Positions 36,831 through 49,406 of a stretch of DNA of 64,000 nt are shown here, in pieces. Origin of the DNA: Leucaena leucocephala (Eukaryota > Streptophyta > Magnoliopsida > Fabales > Fabaceae); NCBI GenBank assembly GCA_037074615.1, contig CM073520.1, positions 31,305,527-31,369,526 of the forward strand, written 5' to 3'. Position numbers and translations under genes: made by a program. Each line of letters starts with the position of its first letter. The first letter of the stretch is position 1. A model generated the notes under the pieces. That model saw only the letters and a list, made by a program, of their open reading frames with translations, made no database searches and was not told the origin of the DNA.

Positions 36831-38218
36831 CTTATGTTATACCTTTTTTTATTTTGGTGTGTTTCCATATATAATTCATGGAAGGCCTGAACATTATAGT
36901 TATGGGCCAGCGCTTGGTATTATTGGGCCTACAACAAAGTAGATTACATCACTGTTGGCCCTGTTGTCATGACATAAAATGGAAAAATTCAAGGAAGAAT
37001 TAATATGCTAGTCTTACACAACTATACGAATTTGATTCTCAATGATATTATGAATATTATTTTAATATATAATCTTATAAATTTTTTATAAGTATTATCT
37101 GAACCCTGAGACTATATCCTAACCTTGATAAGAGATCAGCGTTAAATCCACTTAATTTTTTATACAAAAAAAAAATGTAAATCTATCAATATGAGTTGGT
37201 TCTAGTAAACTAATCTTTTACAATATAATAAATTAAATTCTAAATCTTTATTAAAAAAAAGTCATACATTTAAGCCTCGACAGGTCTTAACTAGGATTGT
37301 TATCAGTATAAAGATATCTATACTTTAAAAAAATTAAAAAAATATTTATAAATTATTTATTAATAGTATCATCACATAGATAATGTAATTTAAATTTATA
37401 ACTTTATGAGTTATAATCAAATTTCTTATCAATTAAATAAATTTTTATTGATATAACTTTTTTATTAAATTTTTTATAGTTTCACGTAATTTTTTATTCT
37501 ACTTATAGAATACATATAATATAGTATGAGTTATTGTAGAAGTAATAAACACGCAACTTATTTTATTTGTAAATTAAAATTGAAGAGGAAAAGCGAAGTA
37601 CTCGATTGTTACTTGTTGCTGTCTACTATTCAAGATAGTGATCGATGCGCCTTTTATATGTGTTCCCAAATAAACAAATTAAAAAAAATTAAATTAAATA
37701 AATGCATGCGTGGAATTCCATCACAACGAGCACCTGTGGTAGTTGTAAGAACAGGACCACCCTATATTCAATATGGTCCAGTTTTGAAGTGCATTGTGTA
37801 AACTGTCTGACAAGTAATTAGAAGACAGTTCACGTTTGAATTTAATGAATTTAATTAAGTTTCCTATTCTTTTAAGAATATACATAATTTTTTATTGCCT
37901 TATTAATTTATGTAAAATAGATAAAATTTACATGTAATAAAGATTGGAAGGAGTAATTTATACCACTATTGTCTTATATGTAAATCACTTGTTTGAAAAA
38001 ATTTTAATTATAAATATATGTTTTTTATAGGGTAATTAATGACTTTTTTTCTTTAATTTTACCTCTATTAAATATTAGTCACTTGTAAAGTAATTAATGA
38101 CCTATTTTTTAACACTCATTCTTTAATATGGGTAAATGTAATTTTTTTATCAATTTAATAATTTTTTTAGTATGCGAGAATGAGATGTCAATTATTTATA
38201 TATAGGAGAAAAGTGATA
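36831..38218. other. intergenic, no gene seen
   Basis: A 91-codon frame at 37526-37801 has no family resemblance and no splice or promoter support, so I do not call it. Confidence 0.4.
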
Positions 38219-38450
38219 CTATCTCTATTTTTTAATATAAGAGCTAGTTAATTTTTTTAGATATATTAAATAAACTAAATAAATTAATTAATTATATATA
38301 ATATAAGGGCTGACTAATTTGAATAGATTAAAAAATATATAATATAAATTTATTTTATGGGTTTAAAATGGTCATAATTAACCAATTTATTTAATTTTTT
38401 AACCCTTAAAAAATTCAACTAGCTCTTAAATTAACGAGGAATGAAGGATA
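38219..38450. mobile_element. MITE with ~40-bp terminal inverted repeats
   Basis: The left end 'aatataagagctagttaa' has its reverse complement at the right, 'ttcaactagctcttaaatta'. The ends resemble 'tatctctatttttt' and 'taacgaggaatgaaggata', and each is bordered by TA. Length is about 230 bp with an AT-rich interior and no coding sequence. It is probably Stowaway/Tc1-mariner-like. Confidence 0.6.
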
Positions 38451-38459
38451 TACTTTTCT

Positions 38460-39515
38460 AAAATTCTTACTCATCTTAGGATATGGCTATGGTTTATTAA
38501 AAAGTTTTTTTATATTTTTAAATTAATAATCTGATTTATTTTTTTGGTAAAAAAAGTTTAGGTTAGTTTCATACCAGTTCCATAATAAGATCAGGGTATA
38601 ATCTCAAAGTTTAAAAAATATTTATAGAGAATTTATAATATCATCTATAAAAAGAGTTATCATAATTAAAATTGAATTTATGTTATTATAAAATACAGAC
38701 ATATCTTTTATTATATATGTGAAATCTCATTAATTAATAACAACGTGAATTCAAATTTTAGAAAAAGAACATATGAAAGGAAAAGGATATCTGGCTATGT
38801 AGGATTCAAAATTGTCCACTCATCATTCCAACTTTCACAGGGCCTCACACTAGTTATGGCAGAGTTATTTATTTATTTTTCTTATTTTAGGAGATTTTTA
38901 ATTGCTGATGCATGTACATACAGACAAATACCATGTTACTTAAGGAATCATGCTCTCATTCAGATCACTAATTAAAAACTTTTAGATATTTATTTTCAAA
39001 AAAAAAATTAATAAGATTATAACGTTAAAATTTTGGTCAAACTATAATTTATTAGCCAACAGGAACATTGTACTTTTAATGGAATCATTTTAATTAATTC
39101 CAAATTTGATAATTTTATATTTAAAATTGAGAGTTACAATTTTCAAAATTTTTAATCAGGTTATAGTAATTAAATTTTATTTATTTAAATTATTATTTAT
39201 TGTCTTTTTTCTAAATATGTATAATTTATATTAAAAAGATACAAAATAACATTAACTCACACATATATAAATATTTACAAAAATATAATAATAAAATTAA
39301 ATTAAAACCACTTACCTGTAACGATTTAATTACGACTTCTAAAAGCATAAAAATTATAGTTATATTTCTTATTCAAACATAGAAATTGATTTCTTTTTTT
39401 TATTATTATTATTATATAGTAGTATTAGTTTTTGGCCAATCAAAAATTATTATAATAGAGTTCACTTGAAGTAACCAATGTTTATTGGCCAGAAAAATAA
39501 TAAATGTTTAGTGTC

Positions 39516-39546
<31 letters not shown>

Positions 39547-39600
39547 GTGTGCGTGTATGAGAAGACCTAATCTCGTATAATTAATGCGTGGACGGCCTTC
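38460..39600. other. intergenic, with (TA)n just upstream of the small gene
   Basis: No gene is seen. A (TA)n run at about 39517-39541 precedes the leader of the small gene. Confidence 0.4.
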
Positions 39601-39707
39601 TTTCCTCCAAAATGCCTACCTTTCTTCTTCTTCTTCTTCGTAATGTTCTGTGAGTTTCCCCAGAAACCGAACTTCAACATTTGAACATAAGCTTCTTCAC
39701 AATTAAG

Positions 39708-39790
39708 GTACTTTACTCTCTCTCTTCTCCATGGCTGAGTTTAAATTTCTGTGTTTGTTTCTTTTCGTCTGATTCGGGTATGAGTTGCAG
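39708..39790 (+). other. probable 5'-UTR intron of the small gene
   Basis: AAG|GTACTT at the left, a T-rich interior, and 'gagttgcag' at the right give an 83-bp intron. The ATG of the following frame lies 11 bp after the acceptor. Confidence 0.45.
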
Positions 39791-39801
39791 AGAGGGAGAA
39801 A

Positions 39802-40014
39802 ATGGCGAAGAAGGGTTTGGGAAGGCTGGTGGAGAGCTTGAAGACGAAGATAACGAAGTCGCTGAAGATGAAGAATCATAATAATGATAATTATGATAAG
39901 ATGGAGAAGAGTGAGAGTATGAGAGTTGAGATTCGAAGCAGAAAAGCCAGGAAGCTAATCGAAGATACTCTCAAGATTGCTGATTCCCCCAAAATCAAAT
40001 CCTTCGCTTTCTGA
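39802..40014 (+). CDS. small basic protein of unknown function
   Basis: A 70-aa protein starting MAKKGLGRLVESLKTKITKS and ending KIADSPKIKSFAF. It is highly charged: basic at the N-terminus, with an Asn/Asp-rich stretch in the middle, then EIRSRKARKLIEDTLKIADS, which looks helical. There is no signal peptide or membrane segment. The ATG has an excellent plant context (gagaaaATGGCG) and sits just after a likely 5'-UTR intron, and the frame is not low-complexity AT sequence. These points argue for a real gene. I do not recognise the family with confidence and assign no function. Confidence 0.6.
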   Translation: MAKKGLGRLVESLKTKITKSLKMKNHNNDNYDKMEKSESMRVEIRSRKARKLIEDTLKIADSPKIKSFAF

Positions 40015-41388
40015 TTAATCATTGATCAACCTTCTTCCTAATAATTACATGTATGTACCCTTCCAAAATCATAATTACATCTTCTGCGAATTAGTTATTT
40101 ACTATTACCTCTCTCCCTCTCTCTCTTCTCATTAATCTCTCTCAGCTCCTTATCTCTGAAAATAGTTGCAGTCTGAGCAGCTATGGAGAGGACACAATTA
40201 AAAGTGGTCCTATCTTTAATCTATTTACTTCTGTGTGATATTTGTGTGTGTGTGTGTGTATTATATAAGGTTAGATAATTATGGATTTGAAAAAATTAAT
40301 TAATTTTTATTTAATATTAACCAACAAACAATACTATAGTGGTGTTAATTTTAGAGAGAATCACGTCGACTTTGTAGGTATAATTCATATATTTCTAATA
40401 ATTTCGCGCTGATTATTGTTATGACCATCCTTTTTCTACCATATAGTTGCTGTAATTATGTAATTTAGAGAGATTGGCACAATGTGATGTTTAATTTTGT
40501 GTTAAAATCATGAGTTTTTTTTTTTTCAAATTTCAATATTTATATTCCTAAATATGAAAATTAGATAATTAATTTATAGATATTAAAAAATTAATTAAAT
40601 TGGTTACTTTTTAAAAAATATGCTTTGGGTTTTTTAGTATCTATTTTAATCATTTGTAATGAAAATATTTTTTTGATAATAAAATATTCTTAATATATGG
40701 AATTAATATTGAGAGTTTAAGAAAAAAAGTACAAAATTAATAAATAAAATGGATTGGAGTTTTATATTTAATATTAAAATATATTTTTTCTATTAGCCCT
40801 TCCATTTATGATGGAAGGGTGATAAGTTTTAGAAAATTAATTAAGAGACTAAATTAAATTAATTTGCTAATATTTGAACGCAGCTGCTCGGTTAACGAAT
40901 AATTAAACTCACTAGGAAAGATAAAAACACATTAATAACTAATATATTGTATTTAAAAAGTACAGACCATTTAAAAATCTGGCAACGAATGTTTTTCATG
41001 TTTTATGTTTTTTTATATAACTAATTGTGTTAGATTTGAGAATGATCAGATCTAACTGACAGTAGTTCTTCTAAATTTACTTTTTATATTCATATAAACA
41101 TAAACTCAAACCTCCTATTTAAAAGGGAAAATCTTTTCCACTAAGATCATACCAGTTGGTTTTAACATTTTTTGTCCATGCGTTTTTCCCCTTCTTTTCT
41201 TTCCTTTTTTTTTTCTTGTTTTTTTTGGGTTCATTGTACCAGAACCATGTTTTATTAAAAGTAAATTTATAAAAAAAAATTCAACGAGCTAACGAAGATT
41301 AGATTCATTTGACCATTGTCCATTTTTATGTAAAAGAGTCATCACAGCATTAAAGAAATCCTATCACTTATTAATAAATCCTATAGTA

Positions 41389-43813
41389 TGTATTAGACTA
41401 TAATATTTTGATGATGACAATTTATTGAGAAAATATTTTAAAAAGAAAATTTAACTAATAAAGAATATTTATCGATAAGATAACCATTCGATAAACTCTT
41501 CGATAAATAAAAAAGAATTTTTAAAACATTATTGTTAAAAATATTTATTAAGAACATATTTAATAATATTGCTTATTAATAAAGATTTCGATAAATCAAT
41601 ATTAACTTAGTTTATGAAAAAACTTGAGTCACTATTTTGAAATTACAACTTATTGAAGAGTTATTCGCTTAATGTATTTATTGAAGAAGTTTTCGATAAG
41701 TAAGATATAAACTCAGTTTGTAAAAAAAAATTATCAAAATATTGATCAATCAATGTATTTATCGATGAAGGCTTCAATCAATAAACTCTATTTCTAAAAG
41801 AAGACACTATGATTTTAAAAATTTATTTATCGAATAACTATTTGATAAGGATATTTATTAAAAAATATTTCAATAAATAAAAAATTTATGAGTTATCAAA
41901 TGCACTGAACTAATACAAGATTTTCATTCAACTTGCTTTTCATAAGATGTTATCTTATTTATTTCTTCTCAAAATAATTTATAAAAACTTATGATAAGAG
42001 AAATAAAGTTTTAAAGATTCAAAATCTGGTCATCTAAGATGTTTTCAAATTTATCTTTAATAAATGATTTTAACAGTGATTTGATTGAATTATCCTCTTC
42101 CCAAATGAGTGAAGAAAACTTGGTTTACAAAGCGTTATTAGATTAAATTTGAAACATTAAAAGTCTATTCATTGAATAATCTGTCAAACTCACTGAGCAT
42201 AAATTTGATAAATAATTTTGATGATGATTTGTTATGATATTGATCATCTAAGAATTAAAAAAGATTATTCATGGAAGAAGAAAGTCTAATTCTTGCTCTT
42301 CAATATTTAAGAAATTTATTTATGGAAGAGAGATTTGATTAGGCTATTTATCCATATCTTTTTTGATAATGACTCTCTTGGATAAACACTTCAATGAATT
42401 AAAAAAAGACACTGTCTAAATTATGAGTTTGCCAAAGTTTTAATGAATGATTCTCTGTATGATCTTTGTGGATTTTTGACTTGCTTTAAGTCAAGAATGA
42501 TCTTATGAATTATTATTTTTAAATATATTATATAATTTGATAAAAAATTAAAGAATATTTGAAAGCCTATCTGAAAAGTTTGAAATAATATTTTTCAAAT
42601 ATTTATCAATAAGCTATTTGATAAGCCTATTTATCGAAGAACACTTTAATAAATAAAATATTAAAAAATATTTTAAAATATATCGATAAATCTAAAATCA
42701 TATGTTTTAAAAAGAATATTTCTCGATAAATTTTTTTTAAGAATATTTGTCAAAGTTCTATTCGATAAATCTAGAACTATTTTAGCATAAATCATTTAAG
42801 ATTTATCTAAGACTTTTTTAATAAGATTATTTATCGAAGTTTTATTCAATAAATCTATGAATTGTTTTAAAGAATTTTATTTAAAATTTATCGAAGTTTT
42901 TTTCGATAAAACACATGTTCGATGAATACTTCGATAAGATTCAATTGATATTAAATTGACTTTCAAAATCAAACTTTGACAAATTTTGATCTTTAAATAT
43001 AAATTATTTAAAAACAATTACTATATGTTTATATTGATTATATAATTTCTCTAAAGCATGTTTTAAAATCATTTACAGATCAAATGAAGATCATAAAAAG
43101 TGAAATGCATACGTCAACAATAACAATTATATTTTTCAACGGCTATTCTAACGTCTACTTCAACGAATATATAAAGAACTCATTTATAAAAGAAGAGCAA
43201 ACTGGAGAGAGAAAACTAACGATAAAAGAAAGCTAAGAGATGTAAGAGCAAAAAGAGATACAAAATGCATCATGATCAAAAGTAATAGTAATTACTTATA
43301 GTCTTTGTTTCACTCTATTTATTCTCTTTGATACAAACTATATTATATTTTTGAGAGAGAAAAATTTAGAGAGTATATGCCTACGCGTTTATCATAATAC
43401 CTCTATTGAGAGAGAATTATCTTTGTATCAATCATATTTCATAGTTGCTTAAGAGTGTGAATCTCTTAAGTGAATATTAACTTACGAGTTATAAGGGGTT
43501 AAAGAGGGATTCTCACTAATGTTATCTTATGGTTGTAAGAGAGAGTGAGTGAAATCTCACATTGATGTACTAATGCACCAAGAGCCTATCTAATTTTAAA
43601 AGGTAATAGAACATTCAGAGAAGTTTTAGAGATTAGACGTAGGCCAAGTGATTAGATCAAATAGTATAAATTGACAGTGTTTAACTTTTTATTTATTTGC
43701 TATATTCATCTTCCTGCAAATCGGTAATATCCTTATGAACTAATTCTTTAGATTTATTATAAAGTTATTAAAATTTTAAAAATTACCCAATTCATCATCT
43801 TTCAGGTGACACA
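41389..43813 (+). mobile_element. solo LTR-like Ty1/copia relic
   Basis: The start 'tattagactataatattttg' followed by 'atgatgacaa' is typical of long copia LTRs. A TATA box, 'aatatataaagaactcattt', lies near 43168. Downstream is 'agattagacgtaggccaagt', resembling the conserved 'GACGTAGGC' block of the R/U5 part. The right end 'ttacccaattcatcatcttt' resembles the usual LTR terminus. Between 41470 and 42950 the motif TTCGATAAA or its variants and complement recur many times. No gag/pol is seen, and neither a second LTR nor a clear 5-bp target duplication was found. Boundaries are approximate. Confidence 0.5.
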
Positions 43814-43873
43814 GTCATTCTGCATGTGTGTGTTTTATTTTTGCATAAACAGTGATATTTTTTGCCGGGAAAA

Positions 43874-43886
43874 GGGGGGGGGGGGG
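43874..43886 (+). repeat. G13 homopolymer
   Basis: Thirteen consecutive G in an otherwise AT-rich region, with no gene near. Confidence 0.8.
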
Positions 43887-46800
43887 AGGATTTATTTTGT
43901 CTACAGATAACTGCCGCAGTAGAATAACTATCTCATGATTTGACTTTTAGAGAGCACTTAATGCAGTGACACATTTAATTTGTTTCACTAAATTTTCTCT
44001 CTTCCTCCAACAGCCTAGCGTTAACATTTTTAATAAAGGGAAATCCTATGAAAATAATACTTAAATTTCAAGATCCAAAATTAAGAATTCTTAACAAAAT
44101 ATGTTATTATTTTTTTATCAAATATAGTCAATAAATATTAAAGTATAAAAAATAAAACTAATTTAGAATTTTAAAATTTAAATGGTATTTTTATAAAAGA
44201 AATTCCTTCAATAAAATGGATTCTCTCACCCAAAAAAACAACAACACAAAAGCGACTAATGTTATGAATTACTTTGATATAAATATTATATATATTTTTT
44301 AAGAAAATCGGTAAAAAGATCACTGTTCAAAAATTTTATTAATCAAAATAATTTAATATATTTTTATAAATAAAAAGTACCAATATTTAAATTTGAGTCT
44401 TTCTATCTAATAATTTTTTTAAATATAATTTTTTATTGATTTTTTAACTATTTTACTTCCTTTATAGTACTAGTACAGGGGAGTATCTCATAAGTTAATT
44501 GTTGACAAAGCAACGATATTATCAAGTTCATAGTAAGAAAGGTATAACTTATAAAATTAAATGTTCTAAGTTGACTTTTCTTGTGTATTGGAAAAGGCTC
44601 CAATGCAACATGCAAAACTGTCCACACAAAGTCACCATTCTCCAAAAAGTCATTCAATCTTGTGGTCATAAATGATGAAAAGTAACCTCTTCAACCACTC
44701 CACAAAAAACTAGCAATGAATCACATTAATTGTACTATATTTTACCTTTCATTAATTGCTAACGGGAAACTAATATTCACATTAATTTTCAACCAGCATC
44801 GATCTATTATTCTGTTTTCTAAAAACAAATAATATGAAATTAAAACTAGCAACAAACAGATAATCAATAAAAAGAAAATTAAATAGGCTATTCAATTTAA
44901 TGAAGCACTGGTTCACTGTTCAATAACTGAATTGAATTATAGTAAAACTAGAGGTTTCCCTGTGTTAAAATAGGTTATAATTGATTAATTATTTATAATT
45001 TTTATAATAGTTAAAAATTTAAAATTTAATATTTAAAAAATTTTGAGTTATACTTTAATAAAATTATTAATTAACTATTATCATGTGGTTAGAGATTTTT
45101 CAAAAATTAAAATAAGATTATTGATTGTAACTTACAAATAAAATAATTTAAAATATTAAGTCAGATTAACCTAAACTTATTTTTGACTAAATTGATATTA
45201 TAAAATTTTAAAAGTATAATTAAGTAATTAATCTTAAATAACTAATATGTGTTTAAAATAAAAAAAATGATTCATATTAATAAAATAAATACTTAAATAA
45301 AAACAAAAAATAATATATAATAAAAAATAAAATCATCAATACTTTATAGTCTTAATTCAAAATGTATATACTTATTTTATAATTTACAATTTTAAAAATA
45401 TGTTCATACGTGCATGCATATGCTATTATTATTTGCCCTTTTTTTTCTTTTCTCAAACCTTTTTCAGATCATTCCTTTCTCAATCCTCATTAGGTATAAA
45501 TATATATAAATCATATCTTAAACAAAAATTATATATATAATTTAGAATAAATATAAATTATATATATAAGTCTTAAAACTTTCTATAGCTATTGCATATC
45601 TAAAATCCTACATCAAATCTTTAAAAAAAAAAAATTCCTTTGTAGTATGGGTATTTATGATTGTCCCGTCTCCATCATATAGAGATAGACATAAGATAGG
45701 ATGAGGATGTTTTCTCTCGATGTTATTTATTAAAATCATATTACTTTATTTATATATAATTATAATTATATATAATAATTCTAATAATATATAAGTCTTA
45801 TAATGATAAAATATATTTATAATATATGTATATATATATAATTATAAATATTATTATGATATAATAATTATATACTTTTTTAAAAAAAAAAAGTGTGACG
45901 GGACATCCTAGATTCCGTACCTGTGAACCAATCTTACTTTTGGGAAAGATTACCTTGGCTTTTGGGTAAATGATGTCTTTGGGGTGGATGGATGCTAAGA
46001 ACACACATGATGTAACAATATGAGAAATAGGACCTAAAATATTAATGTTAATTGCAAAAGTTGACATGAGCTTTCACAAGTCACTACCATGTCAGCTTTA
46101 CCGGATTCTACGGTGAATGAACCGAATATAAAAGTAGAAATAAACAGCATATAACCGACAAGAAAACACCAGGCTGCTTTCACGTTCTAGCTTTTATGCT
46201 TTTGTTCCTTTACTCTTATTTTTATTTTCTAGCATTGATTCTGTATGGAAATTGGAAAATAAATCTCGAGGCCTTAATTTGTTGTAAATTTATACACAAA
46301 ATACTTGTGGTAAATGTATAAATGAGCAATAAAGCCTTGAAACTGTTATTATCAAGCCTTTAAACTATGAATCACTCTTTCTTGATTCATAAATGATTCA
46401 ATTTAGAGATGATTACATTTAGGGCTGGGAAACTTACATTGATCATGTTAAAATAGGTCAAGTTTACCCTAAAAAGTTGTATTAGAAATATTATAAGTAT
46501 TAGATAAATATGTATAAAAAAAGAGAAATATCTTTTTATATGATTTTTGAGTATTATATTTTTTTACGGTCTATAAAAGTAGATGGTTGACAAAAGATTA
46601 ATGATTTGTTTAGAAATATGTAAAATTTAAATTTTAAAAAAGTTTTTGGTTTAAATTTTAATTTATTTTTTTTAAAATAAATAGTCATATTATTTAAAAG
46701 AGCTTTTGAACTAAATAATAATTTAAAAATAAAATTTTAAATAAGCTACTGAGATTAGTTTTTAAAACAGTAAAAAGTTTATAGACTACCTAATTAATAT

Positions 46801-48370
46801 TTTACTCATATTTTTTTACACTCTATCTCCTATCTCCTCTTTCTTTTTCACCATTTCTCCTCAATCTTTTCCACTATCTCTTATCTTTCCTCTTTCTTCT
46901 TCACATTCTCTAATCTCTAATTTCTCTTCTCTCTTCTATTTTTAATAAAATCATATCATCTTTAGTAATTTTCTAATTATAAAAATATTTTTAGTAATAA
47001 CTATTAAAACACTTATTTATTTAACACTATTTTTTTATATGCTCTTCTTCAAATCTCCTTTCTAAAAGCTGTCTAAAAACCTTTTTTTTATAAATTATTT
47101 TCTAAAAATATATCCAAACACACACACTAATACATATTATTATTAAGATATTTCTCTTTTTATATGATTTATTCTGCTTAGTTCTATCATATTCTACTAA
47201 TTTTATCACCCTGTATTCTTATATGAAAATGTCATTTAATCATGAGAAGTATTATTTTTTAATTTATTAAAAATTATAAAATATCTCTTAAAAATAATAT
47301 TCTCAAATACAACTCAAATTATATATTTTATTATTTTATAAATTTTACCAAAAAGTTGTAGAGACGAACAAAGCAAGACATGGAACGACCTCAATGCGAG
47401 ACGAAAGTGAACCAAGATAGAATGAAGTACAAAACCAAAAACAGGAAATGGCTCTTAATACAAGACGGGACATGAGATGAAAAAGTCTTACCATTTGGCG
47501 AGGTGTGATATGAGACGTGGCTGTCCCAATCCCATCCCTCGAATGCCCTTAATTATATGTAATAAATAATTTAACAAAATATATTCTATTTATAAATCAT
47601 AAATAATACAATGCATTTTTCAAACTTTACATAACAAACTCCACAATTAGTTGTAAGATGTTAAAAAGGCCGAGTTAATTTTCATTCAACTGTCTCCAAA
47701 TTATGTTTGCAAAAGTACCTTATGGTACTTGAACCAATTAAAAGACTTAAAAAAGAATTTTATAATACAAAATCAGAATGTAATTTTATTACAAATATAT
47801 AATACTTAATGCACTAAAAAGGATTAAGTACAACGACAAATTCTGGACACAATCCTACATTTCTTCTTGATTTTTTTTTTCAGTTAACGCTAAGGCAAGG
47901 CTATTCTATTTCTAATACTAAATAATATAACAAGAAAAAACCCTGATAAAATTATAACAATTCTGACAAATATTATAATTTATTTTTATACTTTTTTCCA
48001 CTCTGTAACAGACTAAAAAGTAATAACCCTCTTAATTTGATTTTAAAAAAATAGGGGAATTAATAAAAAAAAAAAAACACCACCTGATGTACAGAGCAAA
48101 TCTCGAGCACGACAATCAGAATATTTATTCAAATCCCACAGTTTATTGTGCTGTTTTTGGACAAACAAGCTTAATCTATGCCAATTATCGTTGGTCCTAG
48201 AATTGATAAGAGGTATACAAGATCCCAATTCCCAACGTAGCCGACATCTTTTATTTTAGAAAAAAAATTAAAGATTTAGAAAAAAAATTAATGGTTAAAA
48301 AAGAGAGAAAAAAACAATAAAAGATTTTGTAAAATTTAAAAGGATAAAAAGGTTTCTGAATTTTAAAAGT
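43887..48370. other. AT-rich intergenic region, no gene
   Basis: No credible coding frame. About 46517-47165 is bordered by an inverted 17-bp match ('aaaaagagaaatatctt' and its complement). It also has 'tgtttagaaatatgtaa' opposed to 'aaaatatatccaaacaca', suggesting a decayed hAT-type MITE. A pyrimidine-rich tract lies at about 46808-46945. Confidence 0.4.
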
Positions 48371-49210
48371 GACAGATTCAACCTGCTCAATCTATCTTTT
48401 GTAAATTTATAACAAAATATGAAATTGCTTTTTGGTTATTTATAACTCCTGTAATGGGATTTGTAATTTCAGTAATAATTTTGACGACTCTCTCTAAGAT
48501 ATTTATAACTCTGAAATTGAAACTAATTACTTTCGGGGTTTATAATTCCTACAATAGGATCTAATTACTTTCGAATTTATAATTCTTACAATAGGATTTA
48601 CAACCTCAGTAATAATTTTTATAACTTTAGCTAAAATATTTATAACCCTAAAATTATAATTAATTACTTTCGTGTTTGTAAATCCTACAATGAGATTTAT
48701 AACTTTAATAATTATTTTTACAACTCTCCCTAAGACATTGACAAATATAAAATTGTAACTAATTGTTTATAGATTTATAACTCCTATAATAGTATTTACA
48801 ACTTTATTAATAGTTTTGACTACTTCAGCTAATACATTTACAACTTTAAAATTGTAACTAATTACTTTGAGGTTTACAACTCCTGTAATAGAATTTATAA
48901 TTTTAGTAATAGTTTTCATAACTTTAGCTAAGATATTTATAACTCTAAAATTATAATTAATTACTTTCGGGGTTTGTAACTCCTACAATATAATTTACAA
49001 CTTTAATAATATATTTGATAACTCTCCTTAAGAAATTTACATCTCTAACAATGTATTTATAATTACTTTCGGGTTTATAACTTCTACAATATAATTTACA
49101 ATTTCAGTAATAGTTTTTACAACTCTCGCTAAAATATTTATAACTCCAGAGATAATTTGATATTTTAAACAAATTTAAAATGATAGATTGGACCTCTTGT
49201 TAAATCTGTC
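48371..49210 (-). repeat. 21-bp minisatellite, array 2, with palindromic ends
   Basis: The same 21-mer family as array 1, inverted, runs between about 48430 and 49150. On the plus strand it reads 'tttataactcctacaatag(ga)'. It is organised into a higher-order unit of about 100 bp: four 21-mers plus a 'taattactttcggg' spacer, roughly seven times. It is bounded by 'gacagattcaacctgctcaa...' (48371-48396) and 'gatagattggacctcttgtt...' (49182-49210), which are near inverted copies of each other and each internally palindromic. Confidence 0.75.
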
Positions 49211-49385
49211 AATTTAGATATTGATATACCAATTTTATCATTTTTAAATTCATATAGTCTTTTATTTTTTTCCTTAAAACAATCTTGATTCTTTAAGCTA
49301 TATTTCACTTTTCACTTTTCAATTATATATTTTGATCTCTTAAATTTCTTTTTATTTAAGACATTAATCCCAATAATTTAATAAA

Positions 49386-49406
49386 TATTTAAACTATTTT
49401 ACCTAT
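49386..49406 (+). repeat. LINE target-site duplication, left
   Basis: A 21-bp direct repeat matching 52510-52530 with a single C/T difference. It flanks the LINE. Confidence 0.9.

Noticed and set aside
37526..37801. 91-codon frame
   Set aside because: It has no recognisable motif and lies in repeat-like AT-rich DNA, and I see no splice or promoter support.
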